Below are positions 56,877 to 64,000 of a DNA stretch of 64,000 nt, piece by piece (position 1 is the stretch's first letter; each line of letters opens with the position of its first letter). A program made the position numbers and the translations under genes. A model generated the notes under the pieces. That model did no database searches, was not told the DNA's origin, and saw only the letters and a program-made list of their open reading frames with translations. Source of the stretch: Anadara kagoshimensis (Eukaryota > Mollusca > Bivalvia > Arcoida > Arcidae). Location: positions 36,583,835 to 36,647,834 of the forward strand of contig CM037869.1 of NCBI GenBank assembly GCA_021292105.1, given 5' to 3'.

Positions 56877-57655
56877 TTTTTAGCTCACCTGTGCACAAAA
56901 TACTCAAATAAGCTATTGTTGTGGGTCTTTGTCCATCCAGCGTGCATCAACGATTGATTGTTAACATTCTAGAAGCCACAATCTTTCATCAAATCTACCT
57001 AATACTTGCTAAATGTTATCCTCTTGACTAGCTAGCTTTGTAGTTTGTATATGAGTCATGTTGGATCAAAAAGTACATCACATGCTCAAATTATAAAAAA
57101 ATCAAGCTAACACTCTTGAGACCCCAATGGAAGTCCAGTCTTCACCAAACTTGCCCAGAATGGTCTTTTGCCAAAAAACCGGGTCAAGTTTGTATATGGG
57201 TCATGTTGGGTCATTGTGTAGGTCATTAGGACAAATTATTGGAAAACCTTGTTTACACTATTGAGACCCAAGTTTTAGTCCAATCTATATCAAACTTCCT
57301 GAGAATGACCGTCTTGACAAAAACTAGCTCAGGTTCGTATATGGTTCATTTTGGGTTAATCAGTAGGTCAGTAGTTCAACTATAGGAAAACCTTGTTTAC
57401 ATCCTGGAGGTGTCAATTATAGAACTTTATCAGAATGATCATTTAGAAAAAGCTGGCCTAAGTTCACATACAAGCCATGTTGGGTCAGTAAGTAGGTCAC
57501 TAGGTCAAATGATAGGAAAACCTTTTAACACGCTTGAAGCTTCAATTTAGTCTAATCTTCGAAGTTGATCAGAATAATTCTCTTGACAAATGCTAGTTTA
57601 AGTTGAAATATTGGTCATGTTGGGTTAATAAGAAACCCTATCATCAAACTTGTCA
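56877..57655 (+). mobile_element. HINE/pearl-like element, 3' truncated
   Basis: 5' TTTTTAGCTCACCTGTGCAC, core of CTTGACAAAAACTAGCTCAG and GGGTCATTGTGTAGGTCA units of about 146 bp. No 3' hairpin is found; the boundary near 57640-57660 is approximate. Confidence 0.7.
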
Positions 57656-57900
57656 GGTATTACAATATATTTTCCTCATTGCAGCTCATTGACTTCATGT
57701 GGCAGGTCTCTCTCTGGTCAATTCTTTTAGCTGAAAATGGGCCCAATTCACAATTGAAAGTCATATGGTTTTTCACAGTCACTAAATCCATTTTCATAAT
57801 TTCAATCTTTATGTCAAATATCATTCTAGATTGCTGTCATATAAATGGACAGAATTGATGTTATTAGAATTTGATTTAAGCATGTAATCATCTATATAAA
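57656..57900 (-). pseudogene. Possible LINE ORF1 N-terminal coiled-coil segment
   Basis: Minus-strand frame MIFDIKIEIMKMDLVTVKNH followed by MTFNCELGPFSAKRIDQRE, a charged heptad-like stretch compatible with the coiled coil at the start of LINE ORF1. It lies in the expected place and orientation, but similarity is weak. It may instead be unrelated DNA. Confidence 0.35.
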
Positions 57901-57955
57901 AGAGTATTGAAATAGTGTAATAGTATTTTTCATTTTCACAATTCATCTATTATGA

Positions 57956-58260
57956 CATTTAATAACTTATAAAAAAGAGAATCAACACCCTTGAGTGCGG
58001 TTGGTGGTGGAGTCTGCTGGTGGATCCTAATGGATTCAATAGAGTTCTGAAGAATTAAATAATAATTAAATAAATAACAGAAGACTCAACACTTCACAGA
58101 CTGCTATGGTATTTATTCTGGTACTGTTGATTCGACATGTTTCGCCATGCTAGGATGGCGTCATCAGGAATGCCCTGTTACAATTTTATCGAGCTAACGT
58201 ATAAAATGCGGTTGTTATTTATCACGTGATTCTTATTGTTGCGGTTTATAATTTATGAAT
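57956..58260 (-). mobile_element. Retroelement remnant with a hammerhead-ribozyme-like motif
   Basis: Minus strand 58174-58131 reads CAUUC-CUGAUGA-C-GCCAU-loop-AUGGC-GAAA-C(AU)G-UC-GAAUC. That gives stem I AUUC/GAAU, the invariant CUGAUGA and GAAA cores, stem II GCCAU/AUGGC with one extra C, a one-pair stem III, and a UC cleavage position. Penelope-like elements carry such ribozymes. The surrounding 300 bp contain no RT. Confidence 0.45.
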
Positions 58261-58344
58261 ATTGTAAACATACAGTAATGAAACAGATTGTTCTTGTGAT
58301 TCTATGTGTAACTTTTTGAAATTAATAAACTTACTGGAATAAAA

Positions 58345-58764
58345 TGGGTAACCACATTGAGATTCTAAATGTAGGCGATTTTTTGAAAATCTTCTCCAAA
58401 ACTAAAAAGCCAAATGAAATCAAATTAGGCATGGAAAGTCCCTAGGCAAGTAGATTAAAGTTCGTACATATCATCTTTCTGCGGCATCCAAGATGGCAGC
58501 CATTACTATAAATAACAAAAACCTATAAATGGTCATTACACACTTATTTATTGATTTGGTTCAATTTTAAGATCTCGAAATATATATATATATATATATA
58601 GCATAATTTGCAAATGAGATGCTAAATTTAGGCGATTCTTTCAAAATCTTCTTCTCCAATCACCATATGTAACAGATTTTTCTGTTTTGTTTACCCAATT
58701 TCACAAAATTAGATGCAACTTGTCTGCCAGTTGAGCAATATAGGCCCTATTAGCCCTCTTGTTT
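58345..58764 (+). mobile_element. 3' fragment of a HINE (43349-type)
   Basis: Core with GGAAAGTCCCTAGG, CTGCGGCATCCAAGATGGC, a (TA)n run at 58579-58600 and the 3' end GCCAGTTGAGCAATATAGGC, CTCTTGTTT. No 5' end. Confidence 0.75.
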
Positions 58765-58794
58765 GGAGTAAAATACATGGTAGCAGGTCAACTT

Positions 58795-59640
58795 GACCCA
58801 AGATAAAATTGCCCCTGTCAAATTCGTCCCCACTTTTCTCAAATTGCCACCATTCAAAAATCCCCCCACTTTTTGCAATATTCCCCCTATGTCAAAATGA
58901 CCCTCAACTTTGGTAAAATCCTTCCTTTTAGGAATTGTGAAAAATTATGATTTAGATTCAAAGAACCCTTTTATTATTTTTTCTTGTGATGGCTTTGATA
59001 TATCGCAAATATCAATTTTTGTATTGTAATGTAATTAATGGATTAATAAAGATGTCTCGCACCTGACAAAAAATAGGTATAATTTATGTAATCAGTTTAT
59101 TTGTAATAAGAAAAACTAAAAGTTTTTGTAAAAATACCATATACTTATAACAGTGGGTACAGTACAAAGAGAATATTAAATGTTTAGAAAAATAATACTA
59201 TCTACTATCTTTTTAAACTCTCTGAAATCATTCTTTTTTGTTTTTGGCACATTCAACGCATTATCTACTTGATGGCTTCCACTACATCAGTATTTATTGT
59301 ACTTGAAAATAATTTTGTCAGAAATAATATTGGCCGGTGTTTTAAAAATTAACAATTGCAAAAATAATGTGTAAATAAAATCATTGGTTCAAAATCAAAT
59401 TGTATGCACAGCAATTCCCTTTAACCACTAATGGCTGACAGATCAACACAAAATATGTTCTCAGCCTTCTGAAATCTCAATACGGTCATTCATAACGGCA
59501 ATTTTACAAAATTTGAAGGCAATTTTGAAATAGGGGGCAATATTGCGGAAAGTTGGGGGGGGGGATTGAATGGGGGTGATTTTGTATAAAGTGAGGGCCA
59601 ATTTGACATGGACAATTTAACCATGGGGTGATTTGATAGC
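58795..59640. mobile_element. Foldback element with about 110-bp imperfect inverted arms
   Basis: Left arm (about 58815-58920: TGTCAAATTCGTCCCCAC, TTGCAATATTCCCCCTATGTC) and right arm read in reverse (about 59620-59515: ATGTCAAATTGGCCCTCAC, CGCAATATTGCCCCCTATTTC) align at roughly 75-80% by eye. The middle is AT-rich and codes nothing. Confidence 0.65.
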
Positions 59641-60295
59641 ATTCAAATATATATTAATTTTCATGTGAAAAAATACAGGTTTTGAGAAAATGTGAAAATT
59701 TGTGTTAAATTTGAAAAAAATTAATATAATTATAACCTATTTTTGAAATAGAATTTGGTTGTGAAGTTAAATCTTGTGTATTATTACATACTGAATTAGA
59801 CCTGTAAGTAATTTTTTTATATTTATGGAAAAAATGCTTTTTTGTTCAACAAAATCTAGATTTTGAGAAAATGCTTTTATGACTTTGTTATTTAGAATAA
59901 TAGTTTGAAATTTGGTATACAGCATCAGTCAATGTAGTTCATAAATATAGGTAACAAATCTTAATATTAAATTTACAATTGACTGATTTTTGGGTAAAAA
60001 TTGCAAATTTTGAGAAAATATATTTATGACTTTGGTTTGTAAGATAATTGTTTGAAATTTAGTATAAAACAGGAAAAATCAGTTATTCAATATGTGTTAT
60101 AGCTTTTTACCATACAATCAGTGGTTGACTAATTTTGGATTTCAAAATGCAAATTAAAAAAAAGAATTATTAGTTTAATTTTTGTTAATTTAATTTTTTT
60201 CAAATTTTGTGTACAACATAATATAGTTAATATAGTTCTTAAATACATTGTGTATGCAGCAAATTTTACTATGCATTTTAATTTGACAAATTAAG
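59641..60295. repeat. AT-rich region with degenerate repeats of TTTTGAGAAAATG
   Basis: TTTTGAGAAAATG or a variant recurs at about 59680, 59860 and 60008, each followed by TTATGACTTTG-like and TTTGAAATTTGGTATA phrases about 150-180 bp apart. This is a decayed tandem array of unknown family. It seems to resume at 61310-61450 (TGAAATTGGTATACAACATC). Confidence 0.5.
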
Positions 60296-61260
60296 ACCCC
60301 CATCGTGATCACCTTGTCTGTCCATCCATCCGTCCGTCTGTCAGTCTGTCTGTCCATTTCCCTTCCCGCACAATATCTTGAGAAGGAATGGTGGAATTTT
60401 TATGAAACTTGTTTATGATAATTGGTACATAAGTTCCTCGCTCAAGTTCGATGTTCGACAAATTCAGTGGATATTTAATGAGGCTGCTGCAGTCTGATTG
60501 GCTGAATGTTTTCCGCTTGATATCTTCTGAAGGAATGATGGGATTTCGATGAAACTTGCTTGTGACACTAAGTAAGTCCTTCGCTCAAGTTCAATGTTTG
60601 ACATATTCCGTACATATTTAATTAGGCTGCTGCAAACTGATTGGCTGAATGTTTTCCGCAATATATCCTCTAAAGGAATATTAATGATGGGATTTTGATG
60701 AAACTTGTTTGTGATACTCAGTATATAAGTCTTTCGCTCAATTACGATGTTTGACAAGTTACATGCATATTTAATGAGACTGCTGCAATCTGATTGGCTG
60801 AATGTTTTCCGCATGATATCTTTAGTAGGAATGGTGGGATTTTAATGAAACTTGCTTGTGATTCTTGATACGTAAGTCCATCGCTCAAGTTTGATGTTCA
60901 ACAAATTCCATGCATATTTAATGAGCCTGCATACTATGCGATTTGCTGAATGTTTTGAGCATGGTATCTTCTGAAGGAATGGTGGGATTTTGATGAAACT
61001 TGCTTGTGATAGTCCTTACCTTACGGTTCTCACTCAGTATCTGTAGTAATCCCTTGTCTGTCTGTCCATCGATACATTTGTTCGTCCTTTTGTCCATTTT
61101 GTTTTCTTCAAGTTATCTTCTAAATGATTGATCGGATGTTGATGAAAGTTGCTTGTAATACGCGTACCTGTCCATATGTGTGTCTGCCCGTCTGATTCGC
61201 TGCTCGCTCAAGTTTATTGTTCCACAAATTCATGCAAATTTTATGAAGGTATTATGTGGA
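60296..61260 (+). repeat. Tandem array of about 143-153-bp units after a (TCYG)n run
   Basis: Begins CACCTTGTCTGTCCATCCAT with CCGTC repeats. GATTGGCTGAATGTTTTCCGC or a variant is at 60496, 60639, 60792 and 60940. Units also hold GGTGGGATTTTGATGAAACTTG. A similar start (GGAATCACCCTGTCTGATTG) appears at 63933 and runs off the window. Probably the core of another pearl-like family; termini not found. Confidence 0.65.
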
Positions 61261-62040
61261 GCCCTTCCTCAACATTGGTCTAGTTTTGTTTTAAAAATGA
61301 AAATACATATTTATGATATTCCTATGAAATTGGTATACAACATCAGTTAACATACATATGTAGTAAACATATGTTATAGGTAATGCTATATTGTTTATGG
61401 TTGACTGATTTTGTGTGAAAATTTTCTAATTCTGGTAAAGCTCATTTACAATTTTGTTATAAAGAATATTGGTTTGATTGGAGAACATACCTGAGCTTCA
61501 TTAACAAATTTGTTTGTAAAAATTAGAATTTTGCATATAAACCATTGTTGTTAGAATTTAAATCCAGAAATTAGGATATGCAATAAACTGTTCTTCTTTA
61601 CAGCTAGAAGCAAATTTTTTTAATGTTTGTTTATAAAGAAACATTTCAATTTAAATAATCTTTTTTGTATTTTCACTAAGCAACACATTTAAAGCTAACA
61701 GCTTTGATGCCCTGCAATAAAAATGTCATCAACATAATGTAAACCAAAATAAGAGGTTGACAGGTCTAGTTTTAATTTATCATGACTGTAATGAATTTAT
61801 ATTTTTAATCACATGTACTTATGTCTCACAATAACTACCGGTAACCAAATTGGAAAAAATTATCAACATGACAAGACCTAACATATTGGTTAATTTCATA
61901 ACTACCTTATATTATAGGAGTTGTTGTCTTTGAAATGTCAATTTTTTGCAAATTTTGCCGTTTTTGATTACTTGATTCCTATCTTGAAAGGTGATGTACG
62001 CAGATGGAAAAAACTTTAAGAAGCAAAAATGATCACTAAA
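61261..62040. other. AT-rich intergenic or intronic DNA, no gene seen
   Basis: Continuation of decayed repeats to about 61450, then no recognised feature. Confidence 0.4.
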
Positions 62041-62450
62041 TTTTTAAAGCTGCATTAAGTTTTCCTATGAAAAAATTAATACGGTGCCGATTTACTTATT
62101 TATGTTCCTAATGAACAATGTAACATTTTATTTGACCAGATGGACCCGCTTAATAGTAATAAATTAGATTTATAAATGTAGGTGTGATTTTAAATTTAGA
62201 ATCGTGACGTCATGGAAAAACCGGGTCAAGTATATTGCGACATATGACAATGCTTAAACACGGAATTTCATTCAAATTTATCATTTGTGACTTTGTAAGG
62301 GATAAAGAACATCATTAAGATTACATCGTGATTTTAAAGACGGGCAATACCATACAATAACAACATCGCATTCTAAGCTCAGTGTATCAGTGCGCATGCC
62401 TTAAACTAAAAATAAACATCGTGAATTATGAACTAGCTGGACAAGTAATA
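62041..62450 (+). mobile_element. TTAA-type element, left part, and empty-site relative of 39236-40470
   Basis: TTAA then AGCTGCATTAAGTTTTCC at 62046, followed after 150 bp by GAATCGTGACGTCATGG (62198), GACAATGCTTAAACACGG (62248) and GCGCATGCCTTAAACTAAAA (62392). It matches the outer sequence of 39236-40470 but without the 987-bp inner element. The right terminus is not found before the SINE. Confidence 0.65.
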
Positions 62451-62521
62451 ATTGGTGATTTAATATAATCGAGAACACTTAAATTAAGATCTTTACTTTT
62501 CAAAGGTCTTAATTACAGAGG

Positions 62522-62926
62522 ACTGCCTCGGTGGCTCAGTGGTAGAGCGTTCGCCTTGAGAGTGGAAGGTCGTGGGTTCGAACCCTGGCCGGGTCATACA
62601 TAAGACTTAAAAATTTGAGATACTGCTTCCTCACCTGGCTTGGTATAAAGAGGATAGAGTATCGACTGGTTCACCTGGTGCCAGGATAATGTGACTGGGG
62701 GAGTGGTATGCTTGTCTGTGGCATATTGACTCGGTGTACTAGCACCTTACCAAAAAGACGCCCTGAGTGTGGGCTAGTACAAGGCAGACCATAAACACAC
62801 TCGCGCACCTCACGCATACATGAACTTGTTCTTTGATTAATCCTTAGAGATTAATAAACTTGCTCTTGTCGATAATAGCTGAAAAATTGCTGATGCCACG
62901 TTAAACAACATTCCAATCCAATCAAT
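62522..62926 (+). mobile_element. Full-length tRNA-derived SINE (head family 1)
   Basis: Head GCCTCGGTGGCTCAGTGGTA with A and B boxes (GGGTTCGAACCC), body ACCTGGTGCCAGGATAATGT, GGCATATTGACTCGGTG and GATTAATCCTTAGAGATTAA, tail GCTGATGCCACGTTAAACAAC and an (AATCC)n-like end. It is flanked by an approximate duplication, TTAATTACAGAG / CTAAATACAGAG. This is the most complete member and may keep a usable internal pol III promoter. Confidence 0.9.
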
Positions 62927-62960
62927 CCTAAATACAGAGAAGCTCAACCTTTAAATTTAC

Positions 62961-63840
62961 TTGGGGACAAAACTTCAGAATTATCATGAATTACAAAATG
63001 TGGAGTTTGACACCTTATCCGACTGGATAAAGGTTGTGAGATCTTTCATTAAAACGATGATTGCCAAAATTAAAGGGTCTATGAGTACTAAATCTTCTTC
63101 AGTACTCTGGTATCCAGAAATTTCAGCAATTCTCAATGACATACACAACACATATGTTGTTGTCCCAGCTGACAAGGCTTCTAACATTATTCTCATTTGT
63201 AAGAGATTCTACATTAAATGTCTTATGAAGGAGCTTGGTTAAGATAGTATATCAAATAACCCTACATATAATAGAACTAATTTTACCAAATATGAGGTTC
63301 TTTCAAACCATAGGGGTTTCCTGAGTCTTTTGGTATTAATCTTAAAGAGGAAGAACTTGACCTTCCTTACTTGTATTGGATTCCTAAACTCCACAAAAAT
63401 CCATACAAGGAAAGATATTTAGCAGATTCAGCGAAATGTACTACTAAATCATTGTCAGTAACTCTTGCACAAATTTTAACAGCCGACAAAGATGGTCTTC
63501 AGGCTTATATAGATCAAATCTTCTCTACATCTGGCATCAACCAAATGTGGATTCTTAAAAATTCTAAAGAATTACTTGGACATCTTTAATTTTCACGCTA
63601 AACAGATGACCGCGAAATAAGCGAAAATTAATACATAGCGAAAATTAATACGTTTACAGTATATGAAAGGTAATGGCAACAAAACGTTGGAGTTTTTGAT
63701 AGATAACATATTTATTGTGTTTCATAATATATAATATTCCAACAAACAATTGGTATACCAATGGGTGCAAACTGCATTATTGCTTGCCAATTTGTTTCTT
63801 TATTCTTATGTATGAAAGGCTACATTAGAAAATTTATGAC
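62961..63840 (+). pseudogene. Reverse transcriptase fragment, Penelope-like or related, disrupted
   Basis: Frame 62961-63242 contains YVVVPADKASNIILICKRFY and CLMKELG. After a shift, 63371-63589 has YWIPKLHKNPYKERYL, QIFSTSGINQMWILKNSKEL. After about 110 bp of unrelated DNA the later frame reads KTLEFLIDNIFIVF and QTIGIPMGTNC-like residues (near 63690-63790). The PADK, YWIPKLHK and GIPMG blocks place it with retroelements whose RT precedes a GIY-YIG domain; the exact clade is uncertain. The catalytic region is lost in the break. Confidence 0.7.
63592..63690. mobile_element. Short insertion or replacement in the RT, GCGAAAATTAATAC repeats
   Basis: Contains two copies of AGCGAAAATTAATAC (about 63619-63650) and GTTTACAGTAT. 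It replaces the RT stretch between KNSKELL and LEFLIDNIF, so it is an insertion plus deletion. Family not recognised. Confidence 0.4.
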
Positions 63841-64000
63841 AACCGTGATGACTTCAATTTTTTTATTGTCAGCTTTCCTTTTCTATGCAGCAATGTACCT
63901 GCTTCCCCTAAACAAAGTCGGGTATAATGGAATCACCCTGTCTGATTGTCTGTCCGTCTGGTTGTCCATCCCAATATCGTGTCCACTCCATATCTTCCAT

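Noticed and set aside
57691-57860. Plus-strand segment after CCTCATTGCAG as exon 4 of the host gene
   Set aside because: It would be phase-compatible and open for 56 codons, but it does not supply the expected continuation after Glu227, and the opposite strand fits the LINE ORF1 better.
60464-60814. 116-codon minus-strand frame with repeated MRKTFSQS
   Set aside because: It is an artefact of the roughly 147-bp tandem repeat in which it lies.
62522-62594. An intact tRNA gene
   Set aside because: The cloverleaf is imperfect and the sequence continues directly into the SINE body with a target duplication, so it is a SINE head.

Overview
This is a stretch of animal nuclear DNA, most probably from a bivalve mollusc. 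I infer that from the mix of repeats: T-run-targeting elements of the pearl/Helentron-associated (HINE) type with core tandem repeats of 145-166 bp, several tRNA-headed SINE families with ACGTTAAAC-type tails, Penelope-like GIY-YIG fragments and a Tx1/L1-group LINE. There are introns, no operons and no ribosome binding sites. The species cannot be named from the sequence alone. Almost everything here is repetitive, and host coding sequence I can defend amounts to less than 1 kb.

Layout. 1-13129 is an AT-rich satellite built from four modules. A has a 451-bp unit, B is about 595 bp, C is about 780-791 bp and D is about 301 bp, in the order A-B-C-A-B-A-B-C-D, ending in a 1000-N assembly gap (13130-14129). 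14130-15900 is low-copy DNA with two SINEs. A plus-strand host gene follows: exon 1 at 15912-16333, exon 2 at 27022-27159 and exon 3 at 42228-42348. These join in frame to give 227 residues with a serine-rich N-terminus and a possible PD-(D/E)XK-like core. Its 10.7-kb and 15.1-kb introns are packed with nested transposable elements, including a hAT-like element, a GIY-YIG retroelement fragment, a TTAA-flanked element and a 2.2-kb minisatellite of 39-bp units (33518-35757) that appears to have grown from a SINE tail.

42415-57900 is one minus-strand LINE broken by seven separate insertions. Its ORF1 carries an RRM-like part and, unexpectedly, a domain resembling IMPACT/UPF0029. Its ORF2 shows an AP-type endonuclease (GDFN and SDH motifs), a reverse transcriptase (KAYDSV and FADD) and a C-terminal zinc knuckle. 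Removing the insertions restores the LINE reading frame exactly at several joints, which lets one read the insertion sites (runs of T) directly.

57900-64000 holds more element remnants: a hammerhead-ribozyme-like motif, a foldback element, a tandem array of about 147-bp units, a full-length SINE and a broken reverse transcriptase. Nearly all long open frames in the window are artefacts of repeats. The exceptions are the host exons and the transposon proteins described below.
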